A stretch of 64,000 nt of DNA from Streptomyces rishiriensis (GCF_030815485.1 NZ_JAUSWV010000002.1:5208001-5272000), one strand, 5' to 3'; numbered from the stretch's first letter, positions 8,453 to 16,937 are shown. Notes: a model not told the origin generated them from the letters alone. Program-made: numbers and translations.

Positions 8453-10075
8453 AGTGGGGGCCGGGGGGCTGGTCAGTTCCTGTGCCATCACCGCCCGCAG
8501 TCGGAGCGTTCTTCCCAGCCGTTGGAATGCCTCCGCCCAGTAGCTGCCGGCGCCCGGTGAGGCGTCCTCCGGCTCGTCCGGTACGGCCAGGAGGGCGTCG
8601 AGGCGGGCTGCCTCCCCGGGGTCGAGGCAGCGTTCGGCCAAACCCATGACGCCGCTGAAGCTCCAGGGGTAACTGCCCGCGTCCCGAGCGATGTTGAGCG
8701 CGTCGACGACGGCACGGCCGAGCGGTGTCGCCCACGGTACCGGGCATACGCCGAGCAGTTGGAACGCCTCCGAGAGGCCGTGGGCGGCGATGAAACCGGC
8801 GACCCAGTCGGCCCGTTCGGCCGCCGGAAGCGTGCCCAGCAGTTTGGCCCGTTCGGCCAGGGAGACCGCGCCCGGCCCGCCCGCGCCGGGCGCCGACGGC
8901 ACCCCGAGCAGCGCCCGCGACCAGTCGGCGTCGCGCTGCCGGACGGCGGCCCGGCACCACGCCGCGTGCAGTTCGCCCAGCCAGTCGTCGGCCACCGGCA
9001 GGGCAACGATCTGCTCCGGCGTACGGCCGCCCAGGCGCGACCTCCAGGTGGCGAGCGGGGCAGCCTCCACGAGTTGCCCGAACCACCAGGACCGCTCACC
9101 CCGGCCGGGCGGCGCCTTGGCCGACACACCGTCACGTTCCATGGCCGCGTCGCACTCGTGGGGGGCTTCCACGAGGAGCGTCGGCGTGTCGACGGTGTGG
9201 TCGACGGCCACGCAGGCGCCGGCCCGGACCGCCATCCGCGCGGCGAGCGCCGAACCCGGCAGCGCCGAGAGCAGCTCCGCGGCGGTGGCCCGCACATTGC
9301 GGCTCCGGTCCGTCAGGGCCTGTTCCAGGAAGGGCTCGTCCCGTGGGCCGAGGCCGGCACGCAGCGAGTCGAGGAACATCAGTCGGTCCTCGGCTCGTTC
9401 CGCCGACCAGGACGCGGCGAGCAGTTCGCGCGCCGCGTCGGGGTCGCGGAGGCGGATCGTGGCCAGGAGGGCGACCCGCTCGGCGAACAGGCCCTCCTGC
9501 CAGAGCCTTTCGATGCGTTCGGTCTCCGTGGGGCCCGGCAGCGAGGCGCCGCCGCCCGGTGCCGCCCGCAGGGCGAACCGCCAGTCGGGGTTCAGCCGGG
9601 CGAGCCACAGGGCGCGCGGGCCGGCGAACTCCAGCGCCGCCGGACGCAGGTCCGTACGCCCCCGCGCCGCGTCCAGCAGCGCGGGGAGGGACTCGGCGGG
9701 TGCGGCGAACCCCCGGGCGTTCACCGCCGTCAGCCACTGGGGCAGCAACTCCATGAGATCCGGTGCGGTGCCTCTGCGGCCGCCCGAGCCGCTGCCGGGT
9801 CGGTCGGCCAGCAGGAAGGCGAGCCGGCGGGCCGCCGCGACGGGCAGTGCCGGACGCGGGTCCTCGGCGGCCGGCGCCGGCAGGGGGGCCGCCCGGCCGG
9901 GACGCAGACCGGCCCGTCGGCGTACGGTCTCCGCGGCCGCCGCGTCCAACAGGGCGGCCGGAGCGGCCCGGCCGGGAGCCGTGCCCGGGGGCGTACGGCG
10001 GTCCGTTCCGAGGAGAGCGGCCGTGACCAGGTCCTCCCAGGCGGTCGGTGGGGTGAGGGGGCGGGCGGCGTTCAT
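8435..10075 (-). CDS. DUF5691 family protein, partner of the SWIM protein
   Basis: Function unknown; 546 residues, starting at ATG 10075 behind GGGAGG. The N-terminus (WEDLVTAALLGTDRR) is the signature I associate with DUF5691. The middle is alpha-helical and HEAT-like, with phrases such as DPDAARELLAASWSAERAEDR and LTDRSRNVRATAAELLSALPGS that look like helical repeats, so a scaffold or protein-binding role is plausible. There is no signal peptide or catalytic motif, so it is probably cytoplasmic. It lies 80 bp downstream of the SWIM gene on the same strand, so the two are likely co-transcribed, and it belongs to the five-gene MoxR-SWIM module described in the findings. Confidence 0.8.
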   Translation of the reverse strand: MNAARPLTPPTAWEDLVTAALLGTDRRTPPGTAPGRAAPAALLDAAAAETVRRRAGLRPGRAAPLPAPAAEDPRPALPVAAARRLAFLLADRPGSGSGGRRGTAPDLMELLPQWLTAVNARGFAAPAESLPALLDAARGRTDLRPAALEFAGPRALWLARLNPDWRFALRAAPGGGASLPGPTETERIERLWQEGLFAERVALLATIRLRDPDAARELLAASWSAERAEDRLMFLDSLRAGLGPRDEPFLEQALTDRSRNVRATAAELLSALPGSALAARMAVRAGACVAVDHTVDTPTLLVEAPHECDAAMERDGVSAKAPPGRGERSWWFGQLVEAAPLATWRSRLGGRTPEQIVALPVADDWLGELHAAWCRAAVRQRDADWSRALLGVPSAPGAGGPGAVSLAERAKLLGTLPAAERADWVAGFIAAHGLSEAFQLLGVCPVPWATPLGRAVVDALNIARDAGSYPWSFSGVMGLAERCLDPGEAARLDALLAVPDEPEDASPGAGSYWAEAFQRLGRTLRLRAVMAQELTSPPAPTSSPPD

Positions 10076-10155
10076 GGAACCTCCCTCTGCTGCCGTCGTC
10101 GTGGTCCCGCGTCGTGGTCCGTCGTTGTGGTTCCGGTCGCTGCTGCGGGCTTCGT

Positions 10156-11508
10156 TCAGCACAGGCGTACCGCCTCGCCGGGGCCCGTCGGCCAGGCCGT
10201 CAGCGGGGTGAAGCCACGGTGGCCGCACTCGCCGAAGACCTTGACGGGGGCGCCGCCCGAGAGGGCGACCAGGCGCCACAGGCCGGGGCGGGAGATCGCT
10301 GCGGGGGTGAGCGGCAGCGCCCTGTCGCCGTCGGCGTCGGCCAGTTGCCAGGAGTCGCCGTCCGGGGTCGGTATGACGTTGTCGAGCGTCACCGGGACGG
10401 AGTCCTGCCAGGGGTCGTGGCGCAGGGTCTCGCCGTAGCGGGCGGTCGCCTCGGTCGTCGTCCCGCCCGGGGGGCGGCTCCCGGTGAGGAACGGCGGGGC
10501 GAACTGCTCGCCGAGCGATACCCGTTGCTGTACCGCGCCCGGGTGTGCGGACAACTCGGCGTCCAGGGCGAGGCCGACGGGCAGGGCGAGCTCCGGTGCG
10601 CGGCCCGCCGCGCCGTAGGAGAGCAGGAGCGCGGTGCGGCCCGAGGCGGTGCCGTACAGCCAGATGCGGCGGGTCGTCAGCCTCGGGTCCGGTGTGTCGT
10701 ACTGGGCGAGCACCAGCCAGTGGTCGCGGACCGGCGGACCCGTCGGCGGGGACGGCAGGCCCACGCGGGCGCGGACCGTCGCCGCCAGGGCGTCCGGCAG
10801 TCCCGCACGGTGCAACCAGCCCTGGTCGAGAAGGTGGAGCAGAGCGCACTCCTCCAGCAACCGCACCGGCCAGTCCGGACCGGACCCCGGAACTGCACCC
10901 AACTCCCGTACCCGAGCCGCCAGTCCGGGCGCCTGCGCGTCGACCATGCGGGCCGCCGTCTCCTCCCACAGCGCATACCCGGACTGCTCGGCCGCGGCCA
11001 GGCCCGTGCGCAGCAGGTCGGCGAGCCGCTCCTCCAGTTCCGTCGCCCCCGCGGTGATCCGCTCGGCACGCCGCTCCGCCCTGCGGCGCGCCCCCTCCGG
11101 ATCGGCGGGGCCGGACCCGGAACCCGTGGGACCCGCCTCCCCCTTCCCCGCCGTCCGCCTGCGTCCCGCGATCCACTGCTCGGCCCAGTCCGGCACCGGT
11201 CCCGCCGCCACAGCCCCCTCGCCGTCCGCCCAGAGCAGCAGCAGCCCGAGCGCGTGCTTGCACGGGAACTTGCGGCTCGGGCAAGTGCATTTGTACGCCG
11301 GACCGGCCCCGTCCGCGGTGTCGACGACCGTCCGGTACGGGGTACCGCCGCTGCCCTCGCACAGGCCCCATACCGCCCCCTCCCGCGAACTGCCCGTGCC
11401 CGACCACGGATCGGCCGTGCCGAGTTTGCTTCCCGCTTTGCGTGACGTGGAGTCAGGCGCCAGTGCGAGCACCTGGTCCGCCGTCCAGCGCACCCCCTGC
11501 TGAGTCAT
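10156..11508 (-). CDS. SWIM zinc finger protein
   Basis: Protein of 450 residues with one SWIM-type zinc finger, C-x-C-x6-C-x-H formed by Cys74, Cys76, Cys83 and His85 (KCTCPSRKFPCKH), within a KLGTADPWSGTGSS...ALGLLLLW context typical of bacterial SWIM proteins near MoxR genes. SWIM fingers bind nucleic acid or protein. The remainder is helical, with Arg-rich segments around 140-160 and a C-terminal half of mixed beta strands without a recognised domain. I start it at ATG 11508 (MTQQGVRWT): longer upstream readings cross the promoter motif, whose -10 ends only eight bases before this ATG, implying a leaderless transcript. It is the first gene of the minus-strand arm, followed by the DUF5691 gene. 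Confidence 0.88.
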   Translation of the reverse strand: MTQQGVRWTADQVLALAPDSTSRKAGSKLGTADPWSGTGSSREGAVWGLCEGSGGTPYRTVVDTADGAGPAYKCTCPSRKFPCKHALGLLLLWADGEGAVAAGPVPDWAEQWIAGRRRTAGKGEAGPTGSGSGPADPEGARRRAERRAERITAGATELEERLADLLRTGLAAAEQSGYALWEETAARMVDAQAPGLAARVRELGAVPGSGPDWPVRLLEECALLHLLDQGWLHRAGLPDALAATVRARVGLPSPPTGPPVRDHWLVLAQYDTPDPRLTTRRIWLYGTASGRTALLLSYGAAGRAPELALPVGLALDAELSAHPGAVQQRVSLGEQFAPPFLTGSRPPGGTTTEATARYGETLRHDPWQDSVPVTLDNVIPTPDGDSWQLADADGDRALPLTPAAISRPGLWRLVALSGGAPVKVFGECGHRGFTPLTAWPTGPGEAVRLC

Positions 11509-11515
11509 GCCATCG

Positions 11516-11538
11516 AAGGTAGATCCCACCACTGACAA
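11516..11538 (-). promoter_or_regulatory. RecA-NDp / PafBC-type promoter of the SWIM-DUF5691 arm
   Basis: On the minus strand TTGTCAGTG, eight bases, TACCTT: an exact match to TTGTCRGTG-N8-TAnnnT. The -10 ends eight bases before the SWIM ATG. The core TTGTCAGTG is identical to that upstream of uvrD in this window. Confidence 0.78.
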
Positions 11539-11620
11539 TCGGTCCGGCGAGCACCCGGCGGCCGCCCGCCGACCGCCCGGCGAGGGCGGCCGGAAGGACG
11601 TTTTCGCAGGTCGGATCGCA

Positions 11621-11643
11621 TTGTCAGTGGCGTGGTGCACGGT
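11621..11643 (+). promoter_or_regulatory. Near-consensus RecA-NDp / PafBC-type promoter of the MoxR arm
   Basis: TTGTCAGTG, eight bases, CACGGT. The -35-like block is perfect and the -10 differs by one base from TAnnnT (C for the first T). It lies 45 bp before the MoxR start and is oriented towards it, 82 bp from the divergent site. Confidence 0.6.
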
Positions 11644-11687
11644 GGACACCAGATGCCGAACCGGCCGAGCTGGAGGGGGCCACAGCC

Positions 11688-12830
11688 ATGTCCGTGTCCG
11701 TAGATCCCACGGCGGAACCCACGTCCGTGGAACCGAGTGGGAACGACTCGGCGGAAGCATTGCGTCCGCACGCCGAGGACGCCTTCGCCGACGAACTCGC
11801 CGTGCTCGCGGCCCAGGACGACCGCCCGCGCCCGGCCCGCTGGAAACTGTCGCCGTGGGCCGTCGCCACCTATCTCCTCGGCGGTGTCCTGCCGGACGGC
11901 ACGGTGATCTCGCCGAAGTACGTGGGCCCGCGCCGCATCGTCGAGGTCGCCGTGTCCACCCTCGCCACCGACCGCGCCCTGCTCCTGCTCGGGGTCCCGG
12001 GCACCGCCAAGACCTGGGTCTCCGAACACCTGGCGGCGGCCGTCAGCGGTGACTCGACGCTGCTGGTGCAGGGCACCGCCGGCACACCGGAGGAGGCGAT
12101 CCGCTACGGCTGGAACTACGCGCAGCTGCTCGCCCACGGTCCGAGCCGGGACGCGCTGGTGCCCAGCCCCGTCATGCGGGCCATGGCGGAGGGGGCGACG
12201 GTGCGGGTGGAGGAGCTGACCCGCATCCCGGCCGACGTGCAGGACACCCTCATCACGATCCTGTCGGAGAAGACCCTCCCCATACCGGAGTTGGGGCAGG
12301 AGGTGCAGGCGGTCCGCGGGTTCAATCTCATCGCCACGGCCAACGACCGGGACCGCGGGATCAACGAACTGTCCAGCGCCCTGCGCCGCCGCTTCAACAC
12401 GGTGGTGCTGCCGTTGCCCGAAAGCGTCGAGGCCGAGGTGGACATCGTCGCCCGGCGCGTCGACCAGATCGGCCGCTCCCTCGACCTGCCGGCCGCTCCC
12501 GACGGGATCGACGAGATCCGCCGGGTGGTGACGGTCTTCCGCGAACTGCGCGCGGGTGTCACCTCCGACGGCCGTACGAAGGTCAAGTCGCCGAGCGGCA
12601 CGCTGTCCACCGCGGAGGCCATCTCCGTCGTCACCGGCGGCCTCGCGCTGGCCGCGCACTTCGGCGACGGCGTGCTGCGGGCGGGGGACGTGGCCGCGGG
12701 CGTCCTCGGCGCCGTGGTCCGAGATCCGGCGGCCGACCGGGTCGTGTGGCAGGAGTACCTGGAGGCGGTCGTCCGGGAGCGCGCCGGCTGGACCGACTTC
12801 TACCGCGCCTGCCGGGAGGTGAGCGCGTGA
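11688..12830 (+). CDS. MoxR family AAA+ ATPase (YehL-like)
   Basis: AAA+ ATPase of the MoxR group, which act as chaperone-like remodelers together with von Willebrand proteins. It has 380 residues; ATG 11688 follows GGAGGGGGCC. Walker A is GVPGTAKT at 102-109. The Walker B position reads VRVEEL at 172-177, with Glu where Asp is usual and the catalytic Glu retained. Sensor 1 is LIATANDRD and the arginine-finger region is SSALRRRFNTV; this pattern fits the YehL-type MoxR branch. A 50-residue acidic N-terminal extension precedes the ATPase. It is the first gene of the plus-strand arm. Its stop codon overlaps a GTG that opens a 42-codon frame leading into DUF5682. Confidence 0.93.
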   Translation: MSVSVDPTAEPTSVEPSGNDSAEALRPHAEDAFADELAVLAAQDDRPRPARWKLSPWAVATYLLGGVLPDGTVISPKYVGPRRIVEVAVSTLATDRALLLLGVPGTAKTWVSEHLAAAVSGDSTLLVQGTAGTPEEAIRYGWNYAQLLAHGPSRDALVPSPVMRAMAEGATVRVEELTRIPADVQDTLITILSEKTLPIPELGQEVQAVRGFNLIATANDRDRGINELSSALRRRFNTVVLPLPESVEAEVDIVARRVDQIGRSLDLPAAPDGIDEIRRVVTVFRELRAGVTSDGRTKVKSPSGTLSTAEAISVVTGGLALAAHFGDGVLRAGDVAAGVLGAVVRDPAADRVVWQEYLEAVVRERAGWTDFYRACREVSA

Positions 12831-12955
12831 ACGGGAGCAGGAGGAGCGACGCCGGTACCGGTGACGAGGTCATTCGGGCGCGGGCCCGTGAGGCGTGGAG
12901 GGTGGCTGTGGACGACGACACGAGGTGGCCCCGCAGGCGCGAGGGCAGGGGATGA
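12827..12955 (+). CDS. Possible 42-residue protein between MoxR and DUF5682
   Basis: A short frame opens at GTG 12827, overlapping the MoxR stop as GTGA, with GGGAGGT seven bases upstream, which is a better ribosome site than DUF5682 itself has. It closes at TGA 12953-12955, overlapping the DUF5682 ATG as ATGA. The product is basic and arginine-rich (RARAREAWRVAVDDD) with no recognised domain. It could be a real small partner or simply a translational bridge that carries ribosomes from MoxR to DUF5682. It could also be a longer N-terminus lost by frameshift. Confidence 0.4.
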   Translation: MNGSRRSDAGTGDEVIRARAREAWRVAVDDDTRWPRRREGRG

Positions 12956-15633
12956 CGGGCGTCGCGGAGGGCGGCGGTCGGGGCCCGGAGGCGGGGCGGC
13001 CGTTGCTGCTCGGGGTACGTCATCACGGGCCGGGGTCGGCGCGGGCGGTACGGGCGGCGCTGGACGCCGCCCGGCCGCGGACCGTACTGGTCGAGGGGCC
13101 GCCCGAGGCCGACACGCTGATTCCGCTCGCCGCCGACGAGGACATGCGGCCGCCGGTCGCACTGCTCGCCCACGCCGTCGACGAACCCGGCCGTTCCGCC
13201 TTCTGGCCGCTGGCGGAGTTCTCCCCGGAATGGGTGGCCCTCCGCTGGGCCCTGGAGCACGGCGTCCCCGCTCGCTTCATCGACCTCCCGGCCACGCACA
13301 CCCTGGCCTGGGAGAAGAAGGGCAAGAAGGAGGGAGCGGAGAAGGCAGAGGAGGACCATAAGGAGGGGACGGAACCCGGGGGACATCGCGGGGGCGAGGG
13401 CCAGAGCGAGAGCGGAGGCGAGAGCGGGCAGGACGCGCCCGGCGCCGGGGACGGGATGCGGGGGGACCCCCTCGGGCGGCTCGCCGCGGTCGCCGGGTAC
13501 GACGATCCCGAGCGGTGGTGGGAGGACGTCGTCGAGCACCGGCCGACGGGGGCCGAGGATCCGTTCGCGCCGTTCGCCGCGATCGAGGAGGCGATGGGGG
13601 CGCTGAGGGAGGCCGGTGCGACCGGAGCCCGGGGGGACGGCGAGGAGCGGGACCTCGTGCGGGAGGCCTACATGCGCATCCAAGTCCGCTCCGCCGAAAA
13701 GGAGTTCGGGCCGGACGGCGTGGCCGTGGTGTGCGGGGCGTGGCATGTGCCCGCGCTCCGCAGGAAGGTCGCCGTCGCCGCCGACCGCGCGCTGCTCAGG
13801 GGGCTGCCCAAGGTCAGAGCCGACCTGACCTGGGTGCCGTGGACCCACCGCAGGCTTGCCCGGGCCGGAGGGTACGGGGCCGGTATCGACTCGCCGGGCT
13901 GGTACGCGCATCTCTTCGGTGCGCCGGACCGGCCGGTCGAGCGCTGGCTGACGAAGGTGGCGATGCTGCTGCGTGCGGAGGACCGGATCGTGTCCCCGGC
14001 GCATGTCATTGAGGCGGTCCGGCTGGCCGAGACGCTCGCCGCGCTGCGCGGCCGGCCGCTGCCCGGCCTGGGCGAGACGACCGACGCCGTGCGTGCGGTG
14101 CTGTGCGAGGGCTCGGACGTTCCGTTGGCGCTGGTACGCGACCGGCTGGTGGTCGGGGACGTCCTGGGCGAGGTGCCGGCCGGCGCGCCCGCCGTGCCGT
14201 TGCAGCGTGACCTCGACCGGATTCAGCGCCGGCTGCGGCTGAAACCGGAGGCGGCGGCACGCGAGTTGGCGCTGGACCTGCGCAAGGACAACGACGCCGA
14301 GCGCAGCACGCTCCTGCACCGGCTGCGGCTGCTGCGGATCGCGTGGGGCGAGCCGGCCGCCTCGCCCGGCAGCACGGGGACCTTCCGGGAGACATGGCGG
14401 CTGCGGTGGGAGCCCGAGCTGTCGGTGCGGACCGCCGAAGCCGGGGTGTGGGGGACGACCGTGCTCGCCGCGGCCACCGCCAAGGCGGAAGCGGACGCCG
14501 TCGCCGCGCGTGACCTCGCCGAGGTGACCGGACTCGCCGAGCGCTGCCTCCTGGCCGGGCTGCCGGAAGCGCTTCCGACGGTGATGCGGGTCCTCGCCGA
14601 CCGGGCGGCCCTCGACACGGACGTCGGCCACCTCGCCCAGGCGCTGCCCGCGCTGGTCCGTTCGCTCCGCTACGGCGACGTGCGCGGCACCGACACCGGC
14701 GCGCTGGCGGAGGTGGCCGCGGGCCTCGCCGAACGGGTCTTCGTCGGCCTCCCCCCGGCCTGCGCCTCGCTGGACGCGGACGCGGCGGACGGGATGCGGC
14801 GCCATGTGGACGCCGTGCACGCAGCGGTGGGGATGCTGGAGGAGACGGCAGCGGCTCCGGGACGGGCCGCCGCACCGGGACCGACGGTGGCCGGAGGAGT
14901 GCCCGGGGCAGCGGGGGGTCGCGCCGGGGGCGTGGAGCCCGGCGGGGTCGGGGAGCTGCCGGGCGCCTCCGCGGCGGGCGACCGGGACCGGGACCTCGAC
15001 GGGGAGCCCCGCCCGGGACCCTGCGGTCTGCGGGAGCGCTGGCGGAGTGTGCTGCGGGTGCTCTCCGGGCGGGACACCGTGCCGGGGGTGATCCGGGGGC
15101 GGGCGGTGCGGCTGCTCCTGGACGAGGGGGAGTTGCACCAGGACGAGGCGGCGCGGCTCATGGGGCTCGCCCTGTCAGCGGGGACACCGCCGTCGGACGC
15201 GGCCGCCTGGATCGAGGGCTTCGTCGGCGGCGGTTCCGGGGGCGGGCTGCTCCTCATGCACGACGAACGGCTGCTCGGACTGGTCGACGGATGGCTCACG
15301 TCGGTGCCGGCGGAGGCGTTCACGGACGTATTGCCGTTGCTGCGGCGGACGTTCTCGGCCTACGAACAGGGGGTGCGCAGAACGCTGGGCGAGCTGGTCC
15401 GGCGCGGCCCGGGCAAGCGGGGCAGTGGGCCGGGCGCGGGCTCCGGGACACCCGGGTTCGCGGCGGAACTCGACGAGGAACGCGCCGACGCGGTCCTGCC
15501 GGTGGTACGTCTGCTGCTGGGATCGGGATCGGGATCGGGATCGGGATCGGGATGGGGGCCAGGGCCGGGGTCGGGATCGGAGCCGGTCCATGGGCTGGCG
15601 GACGACAACGAGCTCGCGGGGATGGGCACATGA
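12952..15633 (+). CDS. DUF5682 family protein with TraB/TIKI-like motifs
   Basis: Large cytoplasmic-looking protein of 893 residues; ATG 12952 follows GAGGG and overlaps the preceding short frame. The N-terminus has GVRHHGPGS (21-29) and VLVEGPPEAD (45-54). Residues about 258-267 read VVCGAWHVPA. Paired G-x-x-H motifs with a conserved Glu after a beta strand resemble the TraB/PrgY/TIKI/GumN metal-dependent hydrolase fold; that link is my inference. A charged, low-complexity insert lies at about 120-165 (KKGKKEGAEK). The C-terminal half is helical and repeat-like, and the last 40 residues include Gly-Ser repeats coded by GGGATC hexamers. It sits between MoxR and VWA genes, with ATGA overlap to the latter, so the three products are probably made together. 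From memory, E. coli YehM belongs to this family. Confidence 0.85.
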   Translation: MTGVAEGGGRGPEAGRPLLLGVRHHGPGSARAVRAALDAARPRTVLVEGPPEADTLIPLAADEDMRPPVALLAHAVDEPGRSAFWPLAEFSPEWVALRWALEHGVPARFIDLPATHTLAWEKKGKKEGAEKAEEDHKEGTEPGGHRGGEGQSESGGESGQDAPGAGDGMRGDPLGRLAAVAGYDDPERWWEDVVEHRPTGAEDPFAPFAAIEEAMGALREAGATGARGDGEERDLVREAYMRIQVRSAEKEFGPDGVAVVCGAWHVPALRRKVAVAADRALLRGLPKVRADLTWVPWTHRRLARAGGYGAGIDSPGWYAHLFGAPDRPVERWLTKVAMLLRAEDRIVSPAHVIEAVRLAETLAALRGRPLPGLGETTDAVRAVLCEGSDVPLALVRDRLVVGDVLGEVPAGAPAVPLQRDLDRIQRRLRLKPEAAARELALDLRKDNDAERSTLLHRLRLLRIAWGEPAASPGSTGTFRETWRLRWEPELSVRTAEAGVWGTTVLAAATAKAEADAVAARDLAEVTGLAERCLLAGLPEALPTVMRVLADRAALDTDVGHLAQALPALVRSLRYGDVRGTDTGALAEVAAGLAERVFVGLPPACASLDADAADGMRRHVDAVHAAVGMLEETAAAPGRAAAPGPTVAGGVPGAAGGRAGGVEPGGVGELPGASAAGDRDRDLDGEPRPGPCGLRERWRSVLRVLSGRDTVPGVIRGRAVRLLLDEGELHQDEAARLMGLALSAGTPPSDAAAWIEGFVGGGSGGGLLLMHDERLLGLVDGWLTSVPAEAFTDVLPLLRRTFSAYEQGVRRTLGELVRRGPGKRGSGPGAGSGTPGFAAELDEERADAVLPVVRLLLGSGSGSGSGSGWGPGPGSGSEPVHGLADDNELAGMGT
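15520..15556 (+). repeat. GGGATC hexanucleotide tandem repeat inside DUF5682 gene
   Basis: About six consecutive GGGATC units, in frame, coding alternating Gly and Ser near the C-terminus. The unit length is a multiple of three, so copy changes would lengthen or shorten the tail without breaking the frame. Confidence 0.8.
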
Positions 15634-16937
15634 GGACGACCGAGGCTGCGACGACCAACGCAGCGGCGACCGGGGTAGCGGTGGTCAACGCGGCGGCGAC
15701 CGGGGCTGCGCCGAGCGACGCGGCGGTGACCGGGGCAGCGGCGGTCAACGCGGCGACGGTCAACGCAGCGGCGACCGGGGCAGTGGGGGTCGAGGCCGGG
15801 CAGGAGCGGTTACGGCGCTGGCGGCTGGTGCTCGGGGGCGACGCGGCCGACGGCACCGGCCAAGCACTCTCCGGGCGGGACGCCGAGATGGACGAGGCGC
15901 TCACCGCGCTCTACGGGAAGGAGAGCGGGGCACGGACGGGGCGGGAGCGTTCGGCGGGGCTGGGGGCCTCGGCGCCGTCGGTGGCCCGCTGGCTCGGGGA
16001 CATCCGCAGGTACTTCCCCTCCTCCGTCGTGCAGGTGATGCAACGCGACGCCATCGACCGGCTCGGGTTGTCCGCGCTGCTGTTGGAACCGGAGATGCTG
16101 GAGGCGGTGGAGGCCGACGTGCATCTGGTCGGCACGCTGCTCTCGCTCAACAAGGCGATGCCGGAGACGACGAAGGAGACGGCGCGGGCCGTGGTCCGCA
16201 AGGTCGTCGAGGATCTGGAGAAGCGGCTCGCCACCCGTACCCGAGCCGCGCTCACCGGCGCCCTCGACCGCGGCACGCGCGTCCGCCGCCCGCGCCATCA
16301 CGACATCGACTGGAACCGCACGATCGCCGTCAACCTCAAGCACTATCTGCCCGAGTACGGCACGGTCGTGCCGGAGCGGCTCGTCGGGTACGGGCGGGCG
16401 TCGCGGTCCGTGAAGAAGGAAGTGGTCCTCTGCATCGACCAGTCGGGTTCGATGGCGTCGTCGGTGGTGTACGCGTCGGTCTTCGGTGCGGTACTGGCGT
16501 CGATGCGGTCGATCAACACACGGCTCGTCGTCTTCGACACGGCGGTCGCCGACCTCACCGACCTGCTCGACGACCCGGTGGACGTCCTCTTCGGCACCCG
16601 GCTCGGCGGGGGCACGGACATCAACCGGGCGCTCGCGTACTGCCAGGCGCGGATCACCCGGCCCGCCGAGACCGTGGTCGTGCTCATCAGCGACCTGTAC
16701 GAGGGAGGCATACGGGACGAGATGCTCAAGCGGGTCGCGGCGATGAAGGCGTCCGGCGTGCAGTTCGTCGCGCTGCTCGCGCTGTCGGACGAGGGGGCGC
16801 CCGCCTACGACCGGGAGCACGCGGCGGCGCTCGCGGCGCTGGGCGTACCGGCGTTCGCCTGCACGCCCGATCTGTTCCCGGACGTCATGGCGGCGGCGAT
16901 CGAGAAGCGTCCGCTGCCCGTGCCGGACACCGACTGA
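15630..16937 (+). CDS. VWA domain-containing protein (YehP-like)
   Basis: Metal-ion-dependent adhesion-site protein expected to partner the MoxR ATPase. The start ATG 15630 overlaps the DUF5682 stop (ATGA); 435 residues. The first 55 residues are an Ala/Thr/Val/Asn-rich degenerate repeat (ATGAAPSDAAVTGAAAVN). The VWA domain occupies the last 175 residues with a complete MIDAS: Asp270-x-Ser272-x-Ser274 (DQSGSM), Thr329 (GGTDI) and Asp355 (ISDLYEGG), so metal binding should be intact. No signal peptide or membrane segment is visible, so it is likely intracellular, as in other MoxR-VWA pairs. It is the last gene of the plus-strand arm. Confidence 0.92.
   Translation: MRTTEAATTNAAATGVAVVNAAATGAAPSDAAVTGAAAVNAATVNAAATGAVGVEAGQERLRRWRLVLGGDAADGTGQALSGRDAEMDEALTALYGKESGARTGRERSAGLGASAPSVARWLGDIRRYFPSSVVQVMQRDAIDRLGLSALLLEPEMLEAVEADVHLVGTLLSLNKAMPETTKETARAVVRKVVEDLEKRLATRTRAALTGALDRGTRVRRPRHHDIDWNRTIAVNLKHYLPEYGTVVPERLVGYGRASRSVKKEVVLCIDQSGSMASSVVYASVFGAVLASMRSINTRLVVFDTAVADLTDLLDDPVDVLFGTRLGGGTDINRALAYCQARITRPAETVVVLISDLYEGGIRDEMLKRVAAMKASGVQFVALLALSDEGAPAYDREHAAALAALGVPAFACTPDLFPDVMAAAIEKRPLPVPDTD

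Noticed and set aside
8435..11407. 990-codon frame joining DUF5691 with upstream sequence
   Set aside because: The upstream half is out of frame with the SWIM gene; the true start is ATG 10075 with a ribosome site.
11509..11760. Longer N-terminus for the SWIM protein
   Set aside because: It would run back through both promoter motifs and into the MoxR start; no ribosome site.
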